A stretch of DNA of 10,253 nucleotides from Bacteroidota bacterium (GCA_021796055.1 JAJYOS010000148.1:1-10253), one strand, 5' to 3'. Positions 1 through 7,902 are shown, counted from the first letter of the stretch. The notes: generated from the letters alone by a model not told the origin. Numbers and translations are program-made.

Positions 1-230
1 ATCACGTTTCTGTCACCCTTAAGAATCGGACGCCCCATCTTGCCTTCATGGCATACGTTTCCGTTAAGAGAGGGGATAGCGACGAAACCGTCCTTCCGGT
101 TTTCTGGAATACTAACTATGTCTCCTTGTTCCCTGGCGAGGAACGAACCGTTGAAGGGAGCTTCCATGCCCGAGACCTCGATGGGCAGAAGCCACGTCTC
201 GAGGTCTCAGGATGGAATGTCGAGCAATAA
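1..230 (+). CDS. Glycoside hydrolase family 2, C-terminal fragment (exo-beta-D-glucosaminidase/beta-mannosidase type)
   Basis: This is a 3' fragment that enters from the left edge in frame 3 and ends at TAA (228-230), giving about 75 residues. It reads as the last immunoglobulin-like beta-sandwich of a GH2 enzyme. The blocks VTLKNRTPHLAF, VLPVFWNTNYVSLFPGE and LEVSGWN correspond to the usual run of this domain: conserved Asn, an aliphatic/Phe strand, LPV(F/Y)WxxNY.SLxPGE, and a closing V.GWN. From memory this fits the C-terminal domain of exo-beta-D-glucosaminidases and related beta-mannosidases better than beta-galactosidases. The catalytic barrel lies outside the window, so the substrate cannot be read here. 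The known family releases terminal GlcN or Man from the non-reducing end of oligosaccharides. It converges with the beta-helix gene, with only 27 bases between the two stops. The family call is fairly firm; the specificity is not. Confidence 0.78.
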   Translation, partial: HVSVTLKNRTPHLAFMAYVSVKRGDSDETVLPVFWNTNYVSLFPGEERTVEGSFHARDLDGQKPRLEVSGWNVEQ

Positions 231-240
231 TGACTAATCG

Positions 241-257
241 AAAACCACGTCTGTTTT
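241..257. terminator. Weak A/T hairpin between convergent genes
   Basis: AAAAC (241-245) and GTTTT (253-257) can pair around a 7-base loop, and on the plus strand a T6 run covers 254-259. It sits in the 27-base gap between the GH2 stop and the stop of the opposing beta-helix gene. That is where a shared terminator would be expected, but the stem is short and A/T-only. Confidence 0.25.
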
Positions 258-2087
258 TTATTTGAGCAGGAGCATCTTCTTCGTAATCACGGACGCTCCC
301 TGCCTCAGCGTGTAGAAATACACTCCGCTTGCGAGACCGGCGCCGCTGAACACGACCTCGTGATAACCTGTGCTCTCGATGTTGTCGACGAGTGTTTTCA
401 CCAGCCTGCCGAGCACATCATAAACCTTCAAACTTACGAACCCCGAACTCGGCACCTCGAATCTGATAACTGTGGTCGGATTGAACGGATTTGGATAATT
501 ATTGCCGAGCATGACATCCGGACGAGAAACGACCGGCGATTGTTTCGGCGGGGCCGCCGCAAACCAGTTCGGGTCACCCAGCGGCAAACCGTCCGAGCTT
601 GAATTTTCAAGCGAGGTATTTGTGTAACGAAGCAACTGTGTCTCAGGAAGAGGCCAAGGGGGCACCCAGTTGATCTTATTCCCGTTTACCTGGGTCAGCT
701 TGTACCCCCACACATCAGTGGCGGCAGTGCCGGTCCTGATTTCCCTGAAATATTTGAAAAATCCGACTCCCATTCCCCCTCCCGTGTTGTCAAGGACATT
801 TAATATTTCAGAGCCAAACCCCGGATCGACGAACTGGTTGTTCTTCGCGACGAAGCCCGGCCACTGTGTCTTGTCCGTGAACATGTGTGTCGTGCGATTA
901 TTCATCCATGTGGGCGTGATAATCGAATCGCCCGACGCGTTGAAATGGGCAGTATCGTCCCAATCGTGCCAGAAAGTGGTGAGTTTTGCCGGCCAGAAGC
1001 AGTCATTGTTGTCCACCTGCACGGTTCGCCTCATCTCGGCCAACGAGTCGAGCACCGGAGCGCTCTTCCCAACGTCGGCCGGATCGAAAACCGCAGCGTT
1101 CATTGAATCGAGACGATCCATGTCTATGATAGATCCCTTTGCCGGTGTCCATAGTTGATCCCACCATGGATATTCCTGAAAATTTATCCCACCTGCCCAG
1201 GCGCCATAGAAAATATTGTTGTCGATCTTCGCGTTAGTAACATTGAAGATGAAAAACGGATTCTTGAATGTGTAAATCACATCGTTGTGAGAAAATTCAA
1301 AATACGTCTCATAATATTTCGTGACCGGACAAGCCGCGTATGCGTTTATGCAGAAGATTGTATTGTCCCTCATCACTAGCGAGTCGGTGAAGACGTTGCC
1401 GGGCTCATTTCTGATAACTTCTCCCACATATTGACTTAACGGATGGTTGGCGTTGCGGAAGTCGCAGTTCGTAAGGAAGAAGCTATCCCAATTCCCGTCA
1501 TATCCGATAGCGTACCCAAGCCACTCCTCGAAGACGTCGTGGTCGCAAACAAGTCTGACGCTGTCTGCAAACACTCTTATCGCAACACCGCCGCCGTTCT
1601 GCGAACCATCGAGTGCGGAGCCGAGGAGATAGAGGTTTTTCACTGTAACATGCGCACCGGTCCCGAGTATGTGAAAAAGATCGGGGGGTACCGACCAATC
1701 GATGAGTACGTCCGGCTGAATGCAAGGTGGGCGACCCGTCGCTGGATCCGGCACACCCATTATAGTGACACTCGATCTCAAGTTTATCGGGGCGTCGAAA
1801 ATATAAGTCGTATCGAGCGATACCAGTTTGTAAACTTTGTGTTTCTGAAAGCCGCCGGCGGTGGTGTCGTTGCCAATAATTTGGTCCAGCGTCAGCTTAT
1901 TAGTCCCGCCCGCATAGACCGTCAACGTATCTCCCTGGGCGAGCGATTGCCGGGGGTACGCGAAGATAATTAAGACAAGCGAGGCCCAAATTATTAGAGC
2001 GCGTGAGACACTTTCTCTATTTAGGCCTTTTGTCCAACTGAAGCCCTGTCTGGTTTGCAATCCGGATAAGTCGACAACTGTTCTCAT
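258..2087 (-). CDS. Secreted right-handed beta-helix protein with T9SS C-terminal sorting domain
   Basis: A 609-residue exported protein. After a long basic n-region, a hydrophobic stretch (about 30-43) leads to a likely signal cleavage after SLA (48-50). Residues ~100-430 hold short strand-turn repeats rich in Asn (VTVKNLYLLGS, FFLTNCDFRN, AKIDNNIFYG, FVAKNNQF), typical of parallel beta-helices such as pectate-lyase-like folds. A DGLPLGDPNWF block (499-509) resembles a motif I recall from Ignavibacteria surface proteins. Residues ~529-609 form a type A sorting domain starting NNYPNPFNPTT and ending KKMLLLK, implying T9SS export and cell-surface anchoring or release. I chose ATG at 2087 because AGGAGG lies 7 bases upstream and the signal peptide follows. 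An in-frame ATG at 2192 overlaps the receptor stop (ATGA) but would add 35 residues before the signal. No catalytic residues are identified; it may bind or cleave glycan. Fold call moderate, sorting domain firm. Confidence 0.82.
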   Translation of the reverse strand: MRTVVDLSGLQTRQGFSWTKGLNRESVSRALIIWASLVLIIFAYPRQSLAQGDTLTVYAGGTNKLTLDQIIGNDTTAGGFQKHKVYKLVSLDTTYIFDAPINLRSSVTIMGVPDPATGRPPCIQPDVLIDWSVPPDLFHILGTGAHVTVKNLYLLGSALDGSQNGGGVAIRVFADSVRLVCDHDVFEEWLGYAIGYDGNWDSFFLTNCDFRNANHPLSQYVGEVIRNEPGNVFTDSLVMRDNTIFCINAYAACPVTKYYETYFEFSHNDVIYTFKNPFFIFNVTNAKIDNNIFYGAWAGGINFQEYPWWDQLWTPAKGSIIDMDRLDSMNAAVFDPADVGKSAPVLDSLAEMRRTVQVDNNDCFWPAKLTTFWHDWDDTAHFNASGDSIITPTWMNNRTTHMFTDKTQWPGFVAKNNQFVDPGFGSEILNVLDNTGGGMGVGFFKYFREIRTGTAATDVWGYKLTQVNGNKINWVPPWPLPETQLLRYTNTSLENSSSDGLPLGDPNWFAAAPPKQSPVVSRPDVMLGNNYPNPFNPTTVIRFEVPSSGFVSLKVYDVLGRLVKTLVDNIESTGYHEVVFSGAGLASGVYFYTLRQGASVITKKMLLLK

Positions 2088-2094
2088 GATAAAT

Positions 2095-2100
2095 CCTCCT
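2095..2100 (-). promoter_or_regulatory. Ribosome binding site of the beta-helix gene
   Basis: On the minus strand this reads AGGAGG, 7 bases before ATG at 2087. It favours this start over the upstream in-frame ATG at 2192, which has no comparable site. Confidence 0.75.
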
Positions 2101-2188
2101 TGACATAAACTCTTGACGTCATTCGGACATATTGATGTCCGTTTCTTTGCGGTGACATTTAGTAACAAATCGTGACAGTTCACCAAAG

Positions 2189-3898
2189 TCATAATTTCAA
2201 TCTTAAGCCTACGTCCACCGTCATCCCATAATCCTGTTCAGATGCAGGGACACCCGCGGCCGCCTGAATCACGCTGATATCGTTTTCGCCGTTGATATTG
2301 TTCAACTCCGCGTAAAGCTGAAGACCGCGCCATGGCAGGTTTTGATTTACAGCCAGGTCCCACCGCGTATACGCGGAAGTGTTGGTTCGCAGCTGCGGCC
2401 AGAAATTCGGACCGGTAAATATCTTTGCCTGGTACAAAAGGGAGATCCGAGCAGAAAAGCCAAGGTAATCGTACCCCACCGATAGGTTCACAATATCATC
2501 AGGCTGATAAAGGAGCGGCGAGACAAATGAGGTATCGACTGCTGTCGGAAGAGTATGATATCCCGGTTTCACGTAAGAGACATAAGGATAGTGAGCGTTC
2601 GCGTAGATGTGGGTATAGTTCACATCGAGCAGAAGCCCCGAAAAGGGATCTGGCAAATACCAGAAGTGCGTCTCCCAGTCTAGTTCCATCCCCCATTCGT
2701 CGATCGTGCTTGAGTCGTTTATGAATGTGGCAATTGTCGGACTGACGAAAGGAGTCGTGGTCCCGATCAACTGTGGCGGATAGTACTTCAGTGCCTGGTC
2801 GAGGCCGACATGGAAAGACCAGGGGTAAATCAGGTCGGTTATTTCCTTGTTGAACACGCCGACGGTAAATAGGCCTATTGAATTATCATAGGCGGAGAAA
2901 TAAGCGTCGTAATTCGTGGACCGAGAAGGTATGAGAGTATAATTATTGTACTGAATATATCCATTTGAGACATCGATCCTTGGAGTGATAGAGTTGAAAT
3001 CAGGGTAGGCAAGTGTGTGGGTGTACGAGAGCCTGACATCGAACCATGAGAGAGGCTTATATCGAAACGCGACATCAGGCAGCCAGTATCCATGATTCAT
3101 CGTGACTGTTGTGTCATAATGATTGTATGGATAGTCAGTCAATGCCGGCTCGATGCCGCGTGGAGCCGTATATGTAGTCCGGAGATTTTGATACCGTACG
3201 CCGGGGATAAGAACAATTTGAGGACCGATATCTATTGTTGCCATCGCGTAGAAGGCATCTTGATTTTCATGTCCGCTGTAATTATTCGTGGTCGACTGAA
3301 CGTTATCTCGGGCATAAGAAATGGCGTCGTTCTGCGCGATCAAAGCGGCGTCCTTCTCCAGAATCGTGGCCGCCTGCGCCATCATTCCGTAGCTGATTGG
3401 CGCATTCATCGAGTACTGGCCGTTCAGAAAGGTGCCGTAGCTGAAGTTCGGGTCGACAAATGCCGTTATCGGCACCACTGTGCTACCGATATATTTTCTG
3501 GCGGACGAAAACGGCGAACAAATCAGGCTGTCCACATACGTGGCGCTCGCAAGAGCAAGGCCATCCCCACCGAATTGAGTGACCGCGTAAGATCTCGTCA
3601 GGTACCTGTATTCGCCTCCAATCTTTATGTACGCCCTTACCATATTTGAAAAGTTCACTGACTTTCCGAGGTTCAGGTTTCCAGTCAAATCGCGTTCTCT
3701 CGCGAAGCTGCTGTTGGTTATGAAATTATTGAGGATCGTGCTTGCGAGGTTGTCGTTAGCGGCAGGTGGAATAGACCTGGGATTGACGTTGGTTTGCCCG
3801 ACAAATTGATCGAGCCCTGCGGAGGTTTGAAGGAAACTCACTGTCCAGTTGTTCGGGTTACGAGTCTCGGTGTACACGTGGGAAAAGGTGGCATCCAC
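2189..3898 (-). CDS. TonB-dependent receptor, C-terminal part (beta-barrel) after a frameshift
   Basis: This 569-codon frame continues the receptor begun at 5151; the GTG at 3898 is only the first possible start, not a real one. The open frame extends upstream to about 3977 and resumes sensible receptor sequence near 3922 (SAAPPIFNVDATFSHVYTE). It has the alternating, aromatic-rich strands of a 22-strand barrel: VRAYIKIGGEYRY, IVLIPGVRYQNL, FDVRLSYTHTLAYPDF, ARISLLYQAKIF, LQLYAELNNING. It ends at YGMTVDVGLRLKL, a final outer-membrane strand with terminal Leu rather than the usual Phe. Joined to the N-terminal part, the protein would be about 987 residues, normal for large receptors of this group. 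Its TGA (2191-2189) overlaps an ATG of the beta-helix frame. Without the N-terminal part and its signal this half could not be exported, so on its own it is non-functional. Confidence 0.85.
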   Translation of the reverse strand: MDATFSHVYTETRNPNNWTVSFLQTSAGLDQFVGQTNVNPRSIPPAANDNLASTILNNFITNSSFARERDLTGNLNLGKSVNFSNMVRAYIKIGGEYRYLTRSYAVTQFGGDGLALASATYVDSLICSPFSSARKYIGSTVVPITAFVDPNFSYGTFLNGQYSMNAPISYGMMAQAATILEKDAALIAQNDAISYARDNVQSTTNNYSGHENQDAFYAMATIDIGPQIVLIPGVRYQNLRTTYTAPRGIEPALTDYPYNHYDTTVTMNHGYWLPDVAFRYKPLSWFDVRLSYTHTLAYPDFNSITPRIDVSNGYIQYNNYTLIPSRSTNYDAYFSAYDNSIGLFTVGVFNKEITDLIYPWSFHVGLDQALKYYPPQLIGTTTPFVSPTIATFINDSSTIDEWGMELDWETHFWYLPDPFSGLLLDVNYTHIYANAHYPYVSYVKPGYHTLPTAVDTSFVSPLLYQPDDIVNLSVGYDYLGFSARISLLYQAKIFTGPNFWPQLRTNTSAYTRWDLAVNQNLPWRGLQLYAELNNINGENDISVIQAAAGVPASEQDYGMTVDVGLRLKL

Positions 3899-5151
3899 GT
3901 TAAAGATTGGAGGCGCTGCCGAAACTCTATTGAATTGTCTATGATGCTCAGCCTGCTGTTGGAGTAACCGAGCGAGTAGTCATGCTGATTGTTCGCGATA
4001 TCGAAGGTCTCCCCTCTATCCTGGACGGCTGTCTGTCCGGTCGCAAGGAAATTGGAGAACTTGATTGAGCCCTGCGGAAGCACATAGTCCATAACGATTG
4101 TCCCATCGTACCTTCTTCGGTCTCTCGGGATATCGCTGAGATTCAAGGCCGTTGTAGTGTATTGAGTCGTGCTGCTCCCGAGATGGTCGTAGGTCGCTCC
4201 CAATTCGTTCGATGTCAAATTCCTTCTTTCCGCCTCGATTTCCGCCAGGACTCCGAAACGGTTGTTCAACCACCTGTCTTCTGCGCTGGCAACATACTTG
4301 TAATTATTCAACTTGTTGGTGGCATCGGATAAATTATTGTATCCTCCCTGGACGAGAAGGTGGTACTCCGGTCCTCCCCGCTTTGAGGTTCGCGCCTCTC
4401 TGAGTTGGAAATTGACGACTCCCCCAATCACATTGGCGTCCATATCGGGAGTCACGGTTTTTGACACCTGAATACCCTCTAACATGTTTGAAGAAATCAT
4501 GCTCAGGTCGACACTCCGGTTATTGGGGCTCGACGAAGCAAGTTCGACGCCGTTTATTTCGATTTCATTGTACTTCGGCGCGAGCCCTCTTATAACCACT
4601 TCGTTACCCTCTCCGCCGCTACGTAACACCGACACTCCCGGGAGTCGACCGACAGACTCGGCGGCGTTAGCATCGGGGAGTTCCCGTATTCTCGCAGCCG
4701 ATACAACGTTTGTGATTTGAATTGACGATATCTGTTGATTGATTGCCTCGTTCTGACCGCTCGCTTGGGAAGTAACAGTCACCCCCTTTGCGCGGACGCC
4801 GACTGCTGACAACTTAATGTCCGCTACGACGTTCGCCGTACCGCTCACTGTGACCTCAACGGATTTTGGTTTATACCCAATGTACGCGGCTCGCAATCTG
4901 TAATGTCCCGCGGGGACATTTTGAATTACGTACCTGCCGTTCAAATTAGAGGAAGCGCCGAGGCTAGTCCCAACGATTATGACCGTAGCGCCAGGAAGCG
5001 GCTGACCGCTGGCGGCGTCTGTAACGACACCCGATACATTCCCGATATTCTGGCACACCCCAGTACATAATGGTGCCAATGCGGCAATAAAGGACCATAC
5101 GATCCCTTTCGCCATCAGGCGCAATTTCATTCCGTGTAAGATTGTTTGCAT
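3838..5151 (-). CDS. TonB-dependent receptor, N-terminal part (regulatory-like domain and plug) before a frameshift
   Basis: This is the start of an outer-membrane active-transport receptor energised by TonB-ExbB-ExbD. A signal peptide (about 1-34, hydrophobic GIVWSFIAALAPLCTG) is followed by a carboxypeptidase-regulatory-like domain (~37-115; GVVTDAASGQPLPGATVIIVGT, NLNGRYVIQNVPAGHYRL) and a TonB-box-like GVTVTSQ (123-129). The plug covers ~140-250, with RELPDANAAESVGRLPGVSV, VVIRGLAPKYNEIEINGVEL and VIGGVVNFQL. Barrel strands then begin. The ATG at 5151 has GGAGG in tight range (5155-5160). True receptor sequence runs to about SIIDNSIEF; the last ~27 residues to the stop at 3838 are out-of-frame readthrough. 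The rest lies in the next frame, so the gene is either a recent pseudogene or carries a sequencing error. Family known; substrate (glycan, siderophore or other) cannot be read from sequence. No SusD gene is adjacent. Confidence 0.87.
   Translation of the reverse strand: MQTILHGMKLRLMAKGIVWSFIAALAPLCTGVCQNIGNVSGVVTDAASGQPLPGATVIIVGTSLGASSNLNGRYVIQNVPAGHYRLRAAYIGYKPKSVEVTVSGTANVVADIKLSAVGVRAKGVTVTSQASGQNEAINQQISSIQITNVVSAARIRELPDANAAESVGRLPGVSVLRSGGEGNEVVIRGLAPKYNEIEINGVELASSSPNNRSVDLSMISSNMLEGIQVSKTVTPDMDANVIGGVVNFQLREARTSKRGGPEYHLLVQGGYNNLSDATNKLNNYKYVASAEDRWLNNRFGVLAEIEAERRNLTSNELGATYDHLGSSTTQYTTTALNLSDIPRDRRRYDGTIVMDYVLPQGSIKFSNFLATGQTAVQDRGETFDIANNQHDYSLGYSNSRLSIIDNSIEFRQRLQSLTWMPPFPTCTPRLVTRTTGQ
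3920..3927 (-). other. Probable frameshift site in the receptor gene
   Basis: On the minus strand the N-terminal frame reads GAG TTT CGG (3927-3919). The C-terminal frame reads TCG GCA from 3922. A single missing T in the TTT run (AAA at 3922-3924 on the plus strand) would join the frames as SIIDNSI-EF-SAAPPIFNVDATFSH, a natural-looking receptor sequence. The exact base is inferred; any shift between 3838 and about 3977 is formally possible. Confidence 0.6.
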
Positions 5152-5656
5152 AATCCCTCCTCAGTTTGAATTTTGAAAAGTCAAATGGCGATGCTTGACG
5201 CGGGGAGGTAGGTGGGAGGCTGGAACAGCATCTAGATCCGACTGCTGCTGCAGGCGTAATACCGCGATATCGTACCCGTATCAATTCATCCAAGCCGTTA
5301 CCTCATAGCCTATATTAGATCGTCACTTCCGCCTGCGACATTCATGACAATGACGCGAGCGACATCTTACTATGGCAAAGTGGAACACCCCTTTATGTAC
5401 TCGAACTCCAAATGCAGCCGGTTGCACGGGCGTCCGCCTCGCCGTGTTCGCGGTTTACCCTAACGACGCAATAAGTCAGATAGTTTCAGCAAAAGCACTG
5501 AGGATCAAAAATCATCAATTGTGGTGACGCGAAAGGTTACATATCTGTATCCGCGGTACACACACTTACCACAAATCAATGCCAGCTCTTAAACGCACGC
5601 TGCAAATTCGCCTGCAAGCAAGTTTTAGTCTGCTTAAGACTTCGAGTTCATCAGAA
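5152..5656. other. 505-base gap upstream of the receptor gene
   Basis: No convincing gene is seen here. The only named signal is the receptor ribosome binding site (GAGGAGGG on the minus strand near 5155-5162). The receptor/beta-helix promoter and any leader should lie in this stretch. A TAATAT-like box occurs on the minus strand near 5312-5317, but I see no well-spaced partner. A short AGTTC/GAACT hairpin (5645-5658) touches the stop of the deacetylase gene and lacks a T-run, so it is not a convincing terminator. Confidence 0.5.
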
Positions 5657-7057
5657 CTAGTGATTCGCCTCGTCATAAATCTTCAACATCACCGGCGTCA
5701 GTGACCTGCCATCCGCTTCCGCGGTCCATTCTATATCCTGCCACTTCGAACTGGTCACTTGCGCTGCCACCATTCTGATACGGATCGGGAAATAATTGTG
5801 CGGACCGACTAAGAAAGACGTTTCCGGTATATAATGGTGCGCGTACATCGATGAATTGCTGTCAAGGGACCAGCCGTACGGCATACTCGTCTTCAGATTA
5901 AACAGAACAGGCTTGGCGGCATTGTTGTGCAATATGAGCGGTATCGAAAAGTCTTGCCCGCTGCTGACTCCGATCTGGGGCAACAGTAGATGCTCCATGG
6001 ATACAAGGTCATGTGCAGGATAGAAGCGCCTGTAGAACGCCCATCCGCCACCAAGCTCGATCCAGAACTTTGGTGGATTGGGATTGGGCCTGTAACCTCG
6101 AACAGGATGAAATGGGATCGGGCCCGGCACCACCCCCTGGAAGATATCACCCGTAGTCGCCCCACCGACAAGAGACTTGCCGAGGATAAATGTCAGTGGC
6201 TTTTCGAAATGTTCAAGGTTAGCGAACGCAAGGTCCTTTTCAGGTCCATCGCCGTACTGCGTTTTGTGATATGATTTTTCTCGTGCCGCGAGTCTTGCGT
6301 ACGAGACGTGCTGAGAAAGAGAGATGGCGGTCATAGAATAGGTAGGGCCTTTACCACTGACAAATTGAAGCTGCGTCGCATCCGTGAAGTAATAAAGTTT
6401 CTCCGGCTGCCAAGTATGAAGCCCCTCCATGAGATTCGAATACCAGAGGTGATCTGCCGGTGCAGCGACTTGCTCCGGAAACCATGTCGGATCACCCGCA
6501 AGGTCGAATGCCTCGCTTGCAATAACTCCAGCCGCCTGGTGATCTTCATGGTTCTCGCCGACCACAACGTCCGGCAGCATCGTAATTACCACTTCAGGTC
6601 GAGTAAGTCGAATAAACCTTACGACTTCCTCCAGTACTCTGCCGTGGTTCCACGATTCGAGCGACCGCAGCACGTCCGGAAGGTCCAACCACGGTGTATC
6701 CGGGGCACGCAGGAACCATACTTCATGGATATCGATCGAAGCCAGGGCCTCTCTCGCCTCCTGTTCCCTGATCTCGGCGAGCGCCCTGTCTTGCTCATAC
6801 CCCACAAGGTTTTCGCCCGCGTTTCCTCTTGTCGCAAAAACGACGGCAACTTTTTTGTGCTCATCCAGCACTGCGCGGGCCAGATACCCCGCAATCAGGG
6901 ATTCATCATCTGGATGTGCTACGAAGACAAGAATGTCAACCTTGAACCGCTGATCGGGCCCAAGTGAAGTCGCCGGCGGACGTGCCATGACGGCTGAAAA
7001 GGGCAACATTATCGAGAGCCCAACCATGTAAAAGAAAATAGATTCTAATCTTGTCAT
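5657..7057 (-). CDS. Secreted PIG-L/LmbE family deacetylase with C-terminal beta-sandwich-like domain
   Basis: A 466-residue zinc-dependent N-deacetylase of the PIG-L family, which removes acetyl groups from GlcNAc-like sugars on lipids, glycans or small thiols. The fold starts at ~40 with DILVFVAHPDDESLIAG: AHPDDE (47-52) is the hallmark metal and catalytic-base motif. TRGNAGEN (77-83) is the usual second strand loop and HEDH (170-173) gives the third zinc ligand. The catalytic domain ends near 300. Residues ~355-462 look like an Ig/NEW3-type beta-sandwich (IPLILHNNAAKPV, YFPIRIRM), about 150 residues more than minimal family members. The N-terminus (hydrophobic FYMVGLSIMLPFSAVMA, 9-25) is a signal peptide, so the enzyme acts outside the cytoplasm. 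ATG at 7057 has AGGAG nine bases upstream. It stands alone, 505 bases before the receptor gene. Family call firm; the substrate is unknown, with an amino-sugar glycan plausible given the GH2 and receptor nearby. Confidence 0.9.
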   Translation of the reverse strand: MTRLESIFFYMVGLSIMLPFSAVMARPPATSLGPDQRFKVDILVFVAHPDDESLIAGYLARAVLDEHKKVAVVFATRGNAGENLVGYEQDRALAEIREQEAREALASIDIHEVWFLRAPDTPWLDLPDVLRSLESWNHGRVLEEVVRFIRLTRPEVVITMLPDVVVGENHEDHQAAGVIASEAFDLAGDPTWFPEQVAAPADHLWYSNLMEGLHTWQPEKLYYFTDATQLQFVSGKGPTYSMTAISLSQHVSYARLAAREKSYHKTQYGDGPEKDLAFANLEHFEKPLTFILGKSLVGGATTGDIFQGVVPGPIPFHPVRGYRPNPNPPKFWIELGGGWAFYRRFYPAHDLVSMEHLLLPQIGVSSGQDFSIPLILHNNAAKPVLFNLKTSMPYGWSLDSNSSMYAHHYIPETSFLVGPHNYFPIRIRMVAAQVTSSKWQDIEWTAEADGRSLTPVMLKIYDEANH

Positions 7058-7624
7058 GTTCGTTATCTCCTCTCCTCTGTCACATCATCCGCCTTCGCGA
7101 TTTTATTAACCCGTTTGAATCCGCAGAGAAGCAAATGTCATAACGTTTGCGTCTCGCCAATCACGGGAGTACTTCTTCGCATCAAAAGTCATTAGGATTC
7201 CGTGTTTGCTGGACAACCATTTTGATCCACATCGAGTAGTGCGCCGCGCCTCAAGGTTCTTATCCACAAATAAGTATCGCTTCGCGCAGGCAAACCGCAT
7301 GGTCATTAAGACGTGATCGCCCCTGTCTCACAAGCGGGACACGTGCCACTAAAATGTACAATCGCTTCTCTACTCCTCTTCTCCTTCGGAGAAAGCGACC
7401 TTCCTTTCCGGGTGAAGCAGGACAATACCTTCCAAGAACAAAGCGGTTAGGACATGCCATATTACACGAGCTGTTGTCATAGCTTCGCTTCTTCAGTCAC
7501 ACAAGCAATAGTTTCCGGAGTTGTTCTTGTCTTCGTTCAACATACGGCGAACTACCGTCCTGCGGCTTCTTATCACGCCTTGACGCCGATTCCTATTCCT
7601 GCTATCGAGGCCGATGCCGCGTAG

Positions 7625-7652
7625 ACAATTCTATGAACGTTGACGGAATTGT
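7625..7652. repeat. 28-base symmetric dyad (operator-like)
   Basis: Perfect 7-base arms ACAATTC (7625-7631) and GAATTGT (7646-7652) flank a 14-base centre whose middle six bases, AACGTT, are themselves palindromic and lie exactly on the symmetry axis. Related GAATTGT (7698-7704) and ACAATTGT (7749-7756) occur within the next 105 bases. The form suits binding by a dimeric or tetrameric protein. No regulator gene is visible nearby. Confidence 0.4.
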
Positions 7653-7681
7653 GATTAGCACAAAACCAAAATATGTTTCGC

Positions 7682-7723
7682 TGCACGCGTCTTTCCAGAA
7701 TTGTTTCCATCCATTTTCGTGCA
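7682..7723. repeat. Short inverted repeat TGCACG/CGTGCA
   Basis: TGCACG (7682-7687) and CGTGCA (7718-7723) are exact reverse complements around a 30-base centre that contains the GAATTGT motif. With six-base arms and a long loop it may be chance. Confidence 0.2.
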
Positions 7724-7902
7724 AAACTATGTCTCCGCCGACTCATCCACAATTGTCAATGATGACGGTTCTTTAATGGTGCAAAGTGAGTATTCGTTTC
7801 CTCCTAGTTGAGGATATCCCCTATTGACCTGCATCCATTGCCGATAGCTTCGAAGCTCTACTGATCCAAAGAATCACCGATTTCGCGTGAGGTGATGCCC
7901 AT

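Noticed and set aside
670..1158. 162-residue plus-strand frame antisense to the beta-helix gene
   Set aside because: Fully inside a gene supported by signal peptide, ribosome binding site and sorting domain; no independent features.
3092..3649. 185-residue plus-strand frame antisense to the receptor barrel
   Set aside because: Shadow of a strong coding frame, with no ribosome binding site or family resemblance.
4964..5293. 109-residue minus-strand frame over the receptor start
   Set aside because: Overlaps the well-supported receptor N-terminus and its ribosome binding site in another frame; the sequence is Arg/Cys-rich as expected for a shadow frame.
5645..5658. AGTTC-ATCA-GAACT hairpin at the deacetylase stop as a terminator
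   Set aside because: Five-base A/T-rich stem overlapping the stop codon with no T-run after it.
7306..7425. A 39-codon minus-strand frame from TTG with a CPAC pair near its end (FSGTCPACETGAITS)
   Set aside because: Only one CxxC pair, no well-spaced ribosome binding site, a rare start and no recognisable family; too little to call a gene.
7106..7460. Two overlapping 66-residue minus-strand frames upstream of the deacetylase gene
   Set aside because: Their translations show no domain, signal or family pattern, neither has a clear ribosome binding site, and they overlap each other in different frames.
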